A stretch of 27,202 nt of DNA from the NCBI GenBank assembly GCA_002495065.1, contig DADT01000049.1:1-27202 (forward strand), in the 5' to 3' direction. The stretch is from Methanoregula sp. UBA471 (GTDB lineage: Archaea > Halobacteriota > Methanomicrobia > Methanomicrobiales > Methanospirillaceae). The notes beneath the pieces were generated by a model, which searched no databases, was not told the DNA's origin, and worked only from the letters and a program-made list of their open reading frames with translations. Positions 15,722-23,194 of the stretch are shown piece after piece. Position 1 is the stretch's first letter. Each line of letters starts with the position of its first letter. The position numbers and the translations under genes are program-made.

Positions 15722-16893
15722 CAGGAAAGCCCCTTCATAGCCGCCACTTCAGAAACATCTTTGTCGCCACGCCCGGACAGATTGATAATCACGATGTCAT
15801 CCTTATCGAAACGTTCTGCGTTCTCCATTACATATGCCACCGCATGAGCTGACTCCAGTGCCGGTATGATACCCTCAGTCTTTGAAAGGAACCTGAATGC
15901 ATCCAGCACTTCCGGGTCATTTACCGCAGCATACGTGACACGTCGGCTGTCCCTGAGCATCGCGTGCTCGGGTCCCACACCGGGGTAGTCAAGGCCCGCC
16001 GAGATGCTATGGGTGGGAAGCACCTGCCCGTGCTCATCCTGGAGGAGATAGGAGAGTGTGCCGTGCAACACCCCGGCATCTCCTGCACAAAGAGTGGCAG
16101 AATGTCTGCCTGTTTCAATCCCTTCACCCCCTGCTTCTACACCGATTAATTCCACATCATCCGCAAGGAACGGATAAAAGATCCCGATTGCGTTTGATCC
16201 CCCTCCTACACATGCAACAACCGCATCAGGAAGTCGCCCTTCTTTCCTCATGATCTGCTCCCGTGCTTCCCTGCCGATTATAGACTGAAAGTTTCGGACG
16301 ATAAGGGGATACGGGTGTGGGCCGACAACAGAGCCGATTAAGTAATAGGTATCACGTACGTTTGCCACCCAGTCGCGGAGCGCTTCATTGATCGCATCCT
16401 TGAGCGTTCGTGTCCCGGACCTGACCGGGATCACCCGTGCCCCCATCAGTTCCATGCGAAAGACATTGAGTGCCTGCCGCTGCGTGTCCACCTCGCCCAT
16501 ATATACGTCGACGGGCATCCCGAGTGCCGCCCCGACAATTGCGGTTGCAACCCCGTGCTGGCCTGCACCGGTCTCGGCAATCAGCCGTTTCTTTCCCATC
16601 TGTTTTGCAAGCAGTGCCTGCCCAAGGGTATTATTCAGTTTGTGGGAACCCCCATGCACGAGATCCTCCCGCTTGAGATATATCTTACAACCCAGTTTGT
16701 CCGATGCATTCGGGCAGAAGGTAAGGGGAGTCTCACGTCCGGCATATTCAGCCTGGTATCCAGCAAGAACACGGGCGAATTCCGGATCGGTGGCCGCTTG
16801 TGCGTACGCGCTCTCGAGATCGATGAGCGCGCCCATGAGGGTTTCAGAGACATACTGGCCACCGTATTTTCCATATCTTCCTCTCCGTGTCAT
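15721..16893 (-). CDS. trpB: Tryptophan synthase beta chain
   Basis: PLP enzyme joining indole and serine to give tryptophan. From the ATG at 16893 it has 390 residues and opens with RGRYGKYGGQYVSETLM, the usual TrpB1 start. A longer frame to 17022 would lie inside trpF and is rejected. Lys85 in HGGSHKLNN binds PLP, GGGSNAIGIF holds its phosphate, and ETGAGQHGVATA is intact. AGGTG lies six bases before the ATG. The gene is adjacent to trpA, as expected for the alpha-beta complex (TrpB1 rather than the stand-alone TrpB2 type). Confidence 0.97.
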   Translation of the reverse strand: MTRRGRYGKYGGQYVSETLMGALIDLESAYAQAATDPEFARVLAGYQAEYAGRETPLTFCPNASDKLGCKIYLKREDLVHGGSHKLNNTLGQALLAKQMGKKRLIAETGAGQHGVATAIVGAALGMPVDVYMGEVDTQRQALNVFRMELMGARVIPVRSGTRTLKDAINEALRDWVANVRDTYYLIGSVVGPHPYPLIVRNFQSIIGREAREQIMRKEGRLPDAVVACVGGGSNAIGIFYPFLADDVELIGVEAGGEGIETGRHSATLCAGDAGVLHGTLSYLLQDEHGQVLPTHSISAGLDYPGVGPEHAMLRDSRRVTYAAVNDPEVLDAFRFLSKTEGIIPALESAHAVAYVMENAERFDKDDIVIINLSGRGDKDVSEVAAMKGLS

Positions 16894-16894
16894 G

Positions 16895-17470
16895 TCATAC
16901 ACCTCGTGCTGCCGTGATAAATGCGGCAATTTTCCTGGGATCCTTAATGCCCGGAGCAGATTCGATTCCGCTGGCAACATCCACAGCATACGGGTGCACC
17001 TGACGGATGGCGGCTGCAACATTCCCCGGATCCAGTCCTCCGGCGAGTATAACCGGTACCCGGGAACTCATCACTATCTGGCGGGCATAGTTGAGATCGA
17101 ATGCTCTCCCGCTGCCATGGCTCTCATCCACAATGAGCGCATCACCGTCAGAAGGAAGCGGCTCATTTCGCCCGATTACCCGTATCACTTTCGGGCCCGG
17201 TTTTTCATTGAAGGTAAACGGATGCGATATCTGGAGCGCATCTGGTCGCAGTGCAAGGATCTGTTCGAGATCTGCGTGTGATGTGGTGTGGGTCACTGCG
17301 ACTGTAGTGGTAAAAGGCCAGACCGATTCAAAAATTTCCTGAGCCTGCTCCAATGAGACTGACCGGGCTGAAGGGGGAGAACATACCACCACTCCTATCG
17401 CGTCTGCACCACAGGCTTCTGCAAAACGGGCATCCTCTGCCCGTGTGATTCCGCAGCATTTCACGCGCAT
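16895..17470 (-). CDS. trpF: Phosphoribosylanthranilate isomerase
   Basis: Isomerises N-(5-phosphoribosyl)anthranilate in the third dedicated step of the pathway. The 191-residue protein starts at the ATG at 17470 with RVKCCGITRAEDA, matching the family's KxCG-T motif and its catalytic Cys. ILAGGLDPGNV and VDVASGIES are the conserved C-terminal phosphate-binding and active-site segments. The start overlaps the trpC stop by ten bases, and one base separates its stop from the trpB start. The open frame upstream to 17542 lies inside trpC. Confidence 0.95.
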   Translation of the reverse strand: MRVKCCGITRAEDARFAEACGADAIGVVVCSPPSARSVSLEQAQEIFESVWPFTTTVAVTHTTSHADLEQILALRPDALQISHPFTFNEKPGPKVIRVIGRNEPLPSDGDALIVDESHGSGRAFDLNYARQIVMSSRVPVILAGGLDPGNVAAAIRQVHPYAVDVASGIESAPGIKDPRKIAAFITAARGV

Positions 17471-18216
17471 ACGAACTCCTCCAGTTTCTTTTCCGGGCGC
17501 TCGTGCGCCATAATCGATGAGCCGATAAGGAAAGCATCGCAATAGGGTTTCATCTCCCGGATGTCGTCGCCTGTCATTATACCGCTCTCAGATATAATCG
17601 TTCTCCCTGCGGATCGAATACTACCCGACAGGAGCCGCGTTGTGGACCGGTCTATCCTGAATGTCGACAGATTCCTGTTGTTGATGCCGATAAGATCTGC
17701 CTCAGTAGACAGGGCAGCCTCCACTTCACTTCTGCTGTGCACCTCCACCAGCGGTTCAAGACCGTATTCCTGCGCAAGACTGACGAATACGGGCAGGCGC
17801 TCTTTGAGCACTGCCGCTATCAGGAGTACCGCATCAGCACCGAGTGCCAGGGATTCCGCGATCTGCCGCTCATCTATAACAAAGTCCTTGCGGAGAACCG
17901 GAATACGCACCGCTGACTTCACCCGAGCGATGTCCTGCCCGGATCCCCCGAAGTAGTAGGGCTCAGTCAGCACCGAGAGAGCAACACATCCCCTTGCGGC
18001 AAGCGTTCCTGCCATCATTGTCATGTCCACGTTCCGGCGGATGATGCCCCGGCTGGGCGAAGAGCATTTGATCTCGGCAATCACAGCATTTCCGCTCTCC
18101 CTGCTCCGTATCGCACCAATCAGACTTGCATGAGAGCGGGTACCGTTCTCCGGAAATACTGCCGGCAGCAGGGCAACCCTTTTCCGGGTTCGAATGATGA
18201 TCTCATCGAGGATCAT
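17461..18216 (-). CDS. trpC: Indole-3-glycerol-phosphate synthase
   Basis: Ring-closing decarboxylation that makes indole-3-glycerol phosphate. It has 251 residues and is a single-domain enzyme not fused to TrpF. Conserved elements are IAEIKCSSPSRGII, the SVLTEPYYFGGS loop, VPVLRKDFVID with the catalytic Lys, IGINNRNL and the phosphate-binding SESGI. The start overlaps the trpD stop (ATGA) and the stop overlaps trpF. Confidence 0.97.
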   Translation of the reverse strand: MILDEIIIRTRKRVALLPAVFPENGTRSHASLIGAIRSRESGNAVIAEIKCSSPSRGIIRRNVDMTMMAGTLAARGCVALSVLTEPYYFGGSGQDIARVKSAVRIPVLRKDFVIDERQIAESLALGADAVLLIAAVLKERLPVFVSLAQEYGLEPLVEVHSRSEVEAALSTEADLIGINNRNLSTFRIDRSTTRLLSGSIRSAGRTIISESGIMTGDDIREMKPYCDAFLIGSSIMAHERPEKKLEEFVCA

Positions 18217-19229
18217 GTCACACCTCGTGTTGCATCAACCAGGGCACCGAGCCGGGCCGATGCATTACCCGAATCAATGGAAGCAGCGGCGAGCCGGATC
18301 CCTTCATGAAGATCTGGTGCCAGGTCACCTACATAGAGTGCGGCTCCTGCGTTCATGAGTACGATATCCCGGGGTGCACCGCGTTCCCCATCCAGGATAT
18401 CACGGATTATCCCGGCATTATCCTGTGGGCTTCCGCCCGCGAGATCCTCAAGCTGTGCGGATGCGATACCGAACATGTCATGCCGGATCGTATACGTGTG
18501 AATCGTACCGCTGCTGAGCTCAGCAATCGCTGTCTCACCTGTTGTTGTAATCTCGTCCAGTCCTGATCCATGCACGACCATTGCCCGCGAGATTCCCAGT
18601 AACCGGAGCACTTCTGCGATGGTCCCGGTGAGGTCAGGATGATAGACTCCCAGCACTTGTGCCTGAGCTCCAGCCGGATTTGCGAGCGGACCGAGGATGT
18701 TAAAGACGGTCCTGCACCCGATCTCCTGGCGTGCAGTAAGGACATGTTTCATCGCCGGGTGGTATGTTGGTGCAAAGAAGAATGCAATACCAACCCGTTC
18801 CACGATATCTGCCTGTACTGCCGGATCAATGGCAAGATTCACTCCCAAAGCTGCGAGAACATCTGCGGATCCGCACCTGCTGCTCATACCCCTGTTTCCG
18901 TGCTTGACAACCGGACAGCCGGCTCCTGCAGCAACAATGGCCGATGCCGTGCTGATGTTGAAGGTCTGTGCTCCGTCCCCCCCGGTACCACAGGTGTCGA
19001 CAAGCATCCGCCCGGTCCTCGGGTTTACGGTGATCGCGTTATCCCGCATCACCTGGGCAAATGCAGCTATCTCGCTCGCAGTTTCACCTTTCATGTGCAA
19101 CGCAAGAAGGAACGCACCAATCTGGGCCTGCGACGCTTTGCCCTCCATTATTATTCTCATTACTCCCGCAGCTTCAGCAGGGGTGAGATCCCGCTGTCCG
19201 GCAAGTTTTGTGAGAATTTCTTTGAACAT
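18213..19229 (-). CDS. trpD: Anthranilate phosphoribosyltransferase
   Basis: Attaches the phosphoribosyl group of PRPP to anthranilate. It has 338 residues. The PRPP site is seen in DTCGTGGDGAQTFNIST, and the anthranilate/Mg region in VVKHGNRGMSSRCGSADVLA. The N-terminal helical domain (FKEILTKLAGQRDLTPAEA) is normal. The start ATG shares a base with the trpG stop (TAATG). It is not fused to trpG. Confidence 0.97.
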   Translation of the reverse strand: MFKEILTKLAGQRDLTPAEAAGVMRIIMEGKASQAQIGAFLLALHMKGETASEIAAFAQVMRDNAITVNPRTGRMLVDTCGTGGDGAQTFNISTASAIVAAGAGCPVVKHGNRGMSSRCGSADVLAALGVNLAIDPAVQADIVERVGIAFFFAPTYHPAMKHVLTARQEIGCRTVFNILGPLANPAGAQAQVLGVYHPDLTGTIAEVLRLLGISRAMVVHGSGLDEITTTGETAIAELSSGTIHTYTIRHDMFGIASAQLEDLAGGSPQDNAGIIRDILDGERGAPRDIVLMNAGAALYVGDLAPDLHEGIRLAAASIDSGNASARLGALVDATRGVT

Positions 19230-19810
19230 TACGGTACCCCCAGGTTTTCAGACAGGAAATTCCTGATAATCCGATCGCCTTCCTGGGACAGGATACTCTC
19301 CGGGTGAAACTGCACACCTTCAATCGGGTAGCGGGTATGACGGACTCCCATCACATAATGATCATCGAGACTGGTTGCTGAAACCTCCAGATCTGCCGGG
19401 AGTGAGTCTTTTTTGGCAACAAGGGAGTGGTATCGTGTCGCGGTAAATGGTGCCGGCATATCCGTAAAAATTCTCTGGCCATCATGCTGGATCAGAGATG
19501 TCTTCCCATGCATCAGGTGCCCCGCCCGGATGACCTCCCCGCCATATGTCGTACATATAGCCTGGTGTCCGAGACAGACACCGAGGGTAGGGATCGTCCT
19601 GCTCATGGTTTCAAGCACTTCCGGACAGACACCGGAATCGCGGGGTGTCCCCGGTCCCGGAGAGAGAATGATACGGTCGCACCCGGTCTTTTTCAGCTGT
19701 TCAAGAGGGGTATCGCAGGGTAAAACAACCGGATTGCCTCCGAGTTTACCGACCTGCTGGTACAGGTTGAAGGTGAAGCTGTCGTAGCAGTCCACGATCA
19801 GGACTTTCAT
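19229..19810 (-). CDS. trpG: Anthranilate synthase component II (glutamine amidotransferase)
   Basis: Releases ammonia from glutamine for TrpE. It has 193 residues of the class I amidotransferase fold. The nucleophile Cys lies in TLGVCLGHQAI, and the His/Glu pair in VQFHPESILS. The oxyanion region ILSPGPGTP is present, and the N terminus VLIVDCYDSFTFNLYQ is typical. Pathway context favours TrpG; it might also serve PabB, but no pabB is seen here. The start overlaps the trpE stop by ATGA. Confidence 0.96.
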   Translation of the reverse strand: MKVLIVDCYDSFTFNLYQQVGKLGGNPVVLPCDTPLEQLKKTGCDRIILSPGPGTPRDSGVCPEVLETMSRTIPTLGVCLGHQAICTTYGGEVIRAGHLMHGKTSLIQHDGQRIFTDMPAPFTATRYHSLVAKKDSLPADLEVSATSLDDHYVMGVRHTRYPIEGVQFHPESILSQEGDRIIRNFLSENLGVP

Positions 19811-21351
19811 GATGACACTCCTGCACGTTCAATCGCCCGTAGCATTGCTGATGCTTTGCTTTCGGTTTCCCTCCATTCATTTTCCGGGATTGAATCTGCG
19901 ACAATACCTGCCCCTACCTGGACGGATGCAATTCCCTTACGGACAATCACCGTCCGGATCGCAATAGCGAACTCGAGATTCCGGTCAAAACCGATATAGC
20001 CTACTGCTCCGGCATAAAGCCCCCGGCTCTGGCTCTCTTCCTGATCGATGATCTGCATCGCCCGTATTTTTGGGGCTCCCGAAACGGTACCGGCAGGAAA
20101 ACAGGATTTGAATGCATCATAACAGTCAAGGTTGTCTTTGAGCACACCCCTGACCGTAGATACAATATGCTGGACATGGGAAAATTTCTCGATGCCCATG
20201 AATTCTTCAACTTCCACGGAACCGAACCGGCATACCCGTCCAAGATCGTTTCTTGCGAGATCAACGAGCATCGTATGCTCAGCCCTCTCCTTGGGATCCG
20301 CCAGAAGATCCTGCGCATACTCTGCATCCTCCCGGGAATCGCGTCCCCGGGGGCGGGTTCCGGCAATTGGCACCGTTGTTACCCGCCTCTTCTCCACCCG
20401 TACGAGCATCTCGGGGCTCGCCCCTATCACCTGCTCGTCGCCAAAATCGATATAATACATGTATGGACTGGGATTGATCTCACGGAGCGCTGCATATATC
20501 GCGAATGGATCTCTGGATACTTCACACTCTATCCTGCGTGAGAGAACTGCCTGGAAGATGTCTCCTGCAGCAATGTTTTCCTGTATTTTTCTTACCGATT
20601 TCTCAAAGGATTTCTGTGACACTGATGGTATATACTCCACCTTTTTTTTATTCCGTTCCTGCCTTTTCCTGCCGCAGGTATGGTTGCAGGATGTAAGGAT
20701 TGCTATACGATCCCGAAGCTCCTGTATCTTGGAAAAGCTTTGTTCATATTCATATTTCATGTCGGAATCGTAGGTGAGGAACGGACTTGAGAAAATGTAG
20801 AGTTTTTGTTCAGCGTGATCAAAGACGATACAGTCCTTGGTGAGCATGAAGCTGGCATCCCGGTTTTCGGATTCCGGGGTCCCGGCTGGATTCAGGCTGC
20901 ATCTACTTCCCTCACGGACTTTCTTAAAAAGGGAGTAGACGCAGTCGTATGCAAAATATCCGACCATGCCGCCAAAAAACCGGGGCGCTTTCACATTTAT
21001 ATAGCTGAAACGGGAAAGGATCGATTTAATCTGATCAACGGGTGTCTCCCCCTCCGGACCTTTTACGATCGCGGTAAACTGTTTATTTCCCTGTATTTTG
21101 ACGGTATTACCGAAGGTAATGACCAATTCGGGATCGATCCCGATATAGGAATAGCGTGCAATTTTTTCACTGCCCTCCATTGATTCGAGAAGGAAACCAA
21201 AGTGGCTCCTTGTGCCTGTATACACGTCAAGAGGTGATATTTCCGGGCAAGGCAGTTCCACACAGAGCGGAATGATCAAAGGTTTTGGCTGGTCCTTTAC
21301 TGCGGTCAGATATTCCTGAAGTCCGAGGTTTAATGTAATATCTGGTTTCAT
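19807..21351 (-). CDS. trpE: Anthranilate synthase component I
   Basis: Converts chorismate plus ammonia to anthranilate. From the ATG at 21351 it has 514 residues. GGTGAT touches this ATG, and the TATA box at 21473-21480 would start the mRNA near 21445-21455. A longer frame to 21453 (34 extra residues) would then have almost no leader, so it is less likely. The LLES tryptophan feedback motif is in the N-terminal domain. The chorismate-binding domain shows IGASPEMLV, PIAGTRPRGR, DLARNDLGR, FPAGTVSGAPK, and QVGAGIVADSIPENE. It is the first gene of the operon. Confidence 0.95.
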   Translation of the reverse strand: MKPDITLNLGLQEYLTAVKDQPKPLIIPLCVELPCPEISPLDVYTGTRSHFGFLLESMEGSEKIARYSYIGIDPELVITFGNTVKIQGNKQFTAIVKGPEGETPVDQIKSILSRFSYINVKAPRFFGGMVGYFAYDCVYSLFKKVREGSRCSLNPAGTPESENRDASFMLTKDCIVFDHAEQKLYIFSSPFLTYDSDMKYEYEQSFSKIQELRDRIAILTSCNHTCGRKRQERNKKKVEYIPSVSQKSFEKSVRKIQENIAAGDIFQAVLSRRIECEVSRDPFAIYAALREINPSPYMYYIDFGDEQVIGASPEMLVRVEKRRVTTVPIAGTRPRGRDSREDAEYAQDLLADPKERAEHTMLVDLARNDLGRVCRFGSVEVEEFMGIEKFSHVQHIVSTVRGVLKDNLDCYDAFKSCFPAGTVSGAPKIRAMQIIDQEESQSRGLYAGAVGYIGFDRNLEFAIAIRTVIVRKGIASVQVGAGIVADSIPENEWRETESKASAMLRAIERAGVSS

Positions 21352-21466
21352 ATCACCAATTCCTGTCCGGTGGGGGTGAAGGTTTGAAAGACGCGGTTTT
21401 TCTTCTTTATCGTTTCCGGAATCAATACAGGGAATCCTCAACATGGTCCACACCTAAGTTTAATTT

Positions 21467-21502
21467 TGTACATATTTATACATTGTTGTATTTATTTGTG
21501 TA
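21467..21502 (-). promoter_or_regulatory. trp operon promoter with TRP-box-like hexamer array
   Basis: The minus-strand TATA box TATAAATA occupies 21473-21480. Four TGTACA-like hexamers start at 21467 (TGTACA), 21477 (TATACA, the complement of TGTATA), 21487 (TGTATT) and 21497 (TGTGTA), each exactly 10 bp from the next. TGTACA is the TRP box bound by the repressor TrpY in Methanothermobacter. The first two boxes overlap the TATA box on both sides, so a bound protein would block TBP. That a TrpY-like protein acts here is inference; its gene is not in the window. Confidence 0.55.
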
Positions 21503-21559
21503 TTGATGAACTCTCTTCGGCACAAGACCTGTCCTTACACACCAAAAAAATGATTTTAA

Positions 21560-21782
21560 GGCTTTGTTGAAATCCTCACAATATTTTTCTCAACGCTCTT
21601 TTTGGGCTACGGCACGTAATGCCTCCGCCCCCGCCGCTGTGGCATCCCCTCTGAAGCGATAATTCCAGAGAAGGTAATACAACACTATCGCAAAGCGCAG
21701 GGGCGGTTCGGGGGGACAGGCACTGTCCCCTCCGATAATAAGTGATTCGCAATTTGTTGAAATCTTAGGTTTTCAACAGGCC
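21560..21782 (+). repeat. MITE-like repeat element, copy 2, with target-site duplication
   Basis: Runs from GGCTTTGTTGAAA to TTTTCAACAGGCC and is flanked by GATTTTAA at 21552-21559 and 21783-21790 (nine bases if the next G is counted on both sides). The termini are imperfect inverted repeats. The right part (21707-21779) matches copy 1. The middle differs and contains a long-range inverted repeat, CCGCCCC near 21627 with GGGGCGG near 21700, and a small hairpin GGGGACAG/CTGTCCCC with loop GCA. There is no coding capacity. The parent insertion sequence is not in the window. Confidence 0.7.
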
Positions 21783-21961
21783 GATTTTAAGTAAATTCAA
21801 TATGAAAACGGCAGAAATTTCATTATATCCGGAATTCGAAGAATACCCTGAAGAGAGATGACTTCTAATCTGGTGAAGATTTTTGTGACGGCCGGAGTGG
21901 ATCGGCAGTAATCTATATACCGGCCCGGACAAATTCTGTATAACATCTTTGGGGCGGCGGT

Positions 21962-22582
21962 ATGTGGCAGTATAGGAAAAAACCGTTGAGCTGGGTATTT
22001 GTTTCCCGGATGATTGGGATTATATGTTTTCTCATAATTGTTGTCCTGGCCAATATCCTGACCTATTATGTCTCAAATGACTTCCGTATTTATCATCTGG
22101 CGGTCACATTTTTAAATGAAAATTTCTGGCTGCTCATCCTCATCGCTGTAATTCTTCTGGCGGCCGACATCTTCGACGTCTTTCCAATCCCATTCAACCT
22201 GCCGGCCCCTCTCGTAAGAGCCATCGGAAGTGTTTTTTGCATCGCGTTTATTCTTAGAGGAATACAATGGCTCGATACGGTTGCCGGTACAAGCCTTTAT
22301 GAACAGTTCTGGGTGATCTTAATCTCGCTCCTTATTGTCCCGCTCATTTTTCTTGTCGTATTGCTCAGCGGATATTATACAATCCTCCGTCAACTCTGGT
22401 GGCAGCCGAAAACGAAGAGTGAAGAGGGAAATGATACACTCGTCGTGCCTGATTATCCCCGGTACCAGGCGGCTCAGCCGGTGACTGACGCAAAATCGTG
22501 GGAGGAAATCGGGATTGAATTCCGGCTGATGCTCTACGATATCATCCACCGGTTCCGGGAAGATATAAGAAAAAAGAACTGA
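21962..22582 (+). CDS. Uncharacterised membrane protein with four predicted helices
   Basis: I do not recognise a family. The 206-residue protein has hydrophobic segments at about residues 16-37, 55-71, 85-103 and 116-140, with a basic N terminus (YRKKP). A polar, probably cytoplasmic, C-terminal tail of about 60 residues contains the acidic/basic stretch RFREDIRKKN. A TATA box at 21912-21920 places transcription about 20 bases before the ATG. The sequence before the ATG is GC-rich with GGCGGT. It is convergent with the following small Cys protein gene. Confidence 0.75.
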   Translation: MWQYRKKPLSWVFVSRMIGIICFLIIVVLANILTYYVSNDFRIYHLAVTFLNENFWLLILIAVILLAADIFDVFPIPFNLPAPLVRAIGSVFCIAFILRGIQWLDTVAGTSLYEQFWVILISLLIVPLIFLVVLLSGYYTILRQLWWQPKTKSEEGNDTLVVPDYPRYQAAQPVTDAKSWEEIGIEFRLMLYDIIHRFREDIRKKN

Positions 22583-22603
22583 CTGTGATATAAAAGCAAA
22601 TAA

Positions 22604-22837
22604 TTACCAGTCCGGGTTATCCAGGTGGAATTTTCGCTCTTTTGCCTCGAGTTCTTCAGGACTAAGGTCTGCTGGCATACAAATGCAACGGTGTTCAACA
22701 AAAGTACCTTCGCTGAATGATCCTTGTTTTTCCCCGGGTCTGCATGCGCCATATATATCTGCATCGCAATCATGAAAGACCTGAGGAAGTCCCTCTCGTG
22801 CAGCGCATTCCTTTGCATCTTTCCATGATTTTGCCAT
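22604..22837 (-). CDS. Small uncharacterised protein with five cysteines
   Basis: No family is recognised. From the ATG at 22837 it has 77 residues, with Cys at 11, 24, 32, 51 and 53; the last two form CIC. The N terminus is amphipathic and the C-terminal third is highly charged (EELEAKERKF). A TTG at 22858 would add seven residues. The gene lies downstream of, and on the same strand as, the CxxC protein and the radical SAM enzyme. It could be a metal-binding protein or a modification substrate; neither is shown. Confidence 0.6.
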   Translation of the reverse strand: MAKSWKDAKECAAREGLPQVFHDCDADIYGACRPGEKQGSFSEGTFVEHRCICMPADLSPEELEAKERKFHLDNPDW

Positions 22838-22945
22838 ACTATCAGCTGGGTTGGGCAAAAAGATGAGTCTTCCCTTAAGATCCGATTTTTTATCAACACA
22901 TCAGATCGCGGTTAAAACACTTGAAAAAAGAAAAAAATTATGAGA

Positions 22946-23125
22946 TCAGAACCGGGGTTTCCGGTGTTTCGGGAGGCAGTCTCTGCAATAGACCGGCCTG
23001 CCCTCAGTTGGCTTGAAGGGGACTTCGCACTCTTTTCCACAGTCTGAGCAGACTGTCTTTGTCATTTCTCTGGGACCGAAATTTCTCGGGCCACCAAAAC
23101 TCTTTCTTTCCATTGTATTACTCAT
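22946..23125 (-). CDS. Small zinc-ribbon-like protein (CxxC-x17-CxxC)
   Basis: A 59-residue protein with Cys26/Cys29 and Cys47/Cys50, exactly 17 residues apart, plus Cys33. This is the pattern of the small CxxC-x17-CxxC domain common in methanogens and some bacteria. The N-terminal 20 residues are Gly/Arg/Phe-rich (SFGGPRNFGPRE), and the tail is basic (KHRKPRF), which would suit nucleic acid binding. A TATA box (minus strand, 23143-23150) lies about 20-25 bases before the ATG, so the message is probably leaderless. It is too short for many gene finders. Confidence 0.8.
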   Translation of the reverse strand: MSNTMERKSFGGPRNFGPREMTKTVCSDCGKECEVPFKPTEGRPVYCRDCLPKHRKPRF

Positions 23126-23142
23126 GCAGCTTTTGATCTGCC

Positions 23143-23180
23143 TATAAATATTTCTGCAGAGAGTATAAATACATCTGCAT
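23143..23180 (-). promoter_or_regulatory. Two TATA boxes in a 21-bp direct repeat
   Basis: TATAAATA occurs at 23143-23150 and again at 23164-23171, each followed (read on the plus strand) by a CTGCA motif at the same distance. On the minus strand these read TATTTATA. The nearer box is correctly placed for the CxxC protein gene; the second may be an alternative start or part of a duplicated binding site. Confidence 0.45.
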
Positions 23181-23194
23181 AGCAGCCCGCATCT

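Larger units (their letters stand above)
21352..21961. other. Intergenic region upstream of trpE
   Basis: This gap holds the trp leader (about 100 bases), the trp promoter, repeat copy 2 with its flanking duplication, and the promoter of the plus-strand membrane protein gene (TCTATATAC at 21912-21920). The leader contains a short open frame in phase with trpE that starts Met-Trp, but it has only one Trp codon and gives no attenuator pattern. I see no further gene. Confidence 0.6.

Noticed and set aside
16388..17281. 297-codon open frame on the plus strand across trpB and trpF
   Set aside because: Both genes on the other strand are complete and full of conserved motifs; the frame is a codon-usage shadow.
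21352..21453. trp leader peptide or attenuator in the trpE 5' region
   Set aside because: The open frame starting Met-Trp has only one Trp codon and runs on into trpE without a stop; no alternative terminator hairpins are apparent. It would also lie almost on the predicted transcription start.
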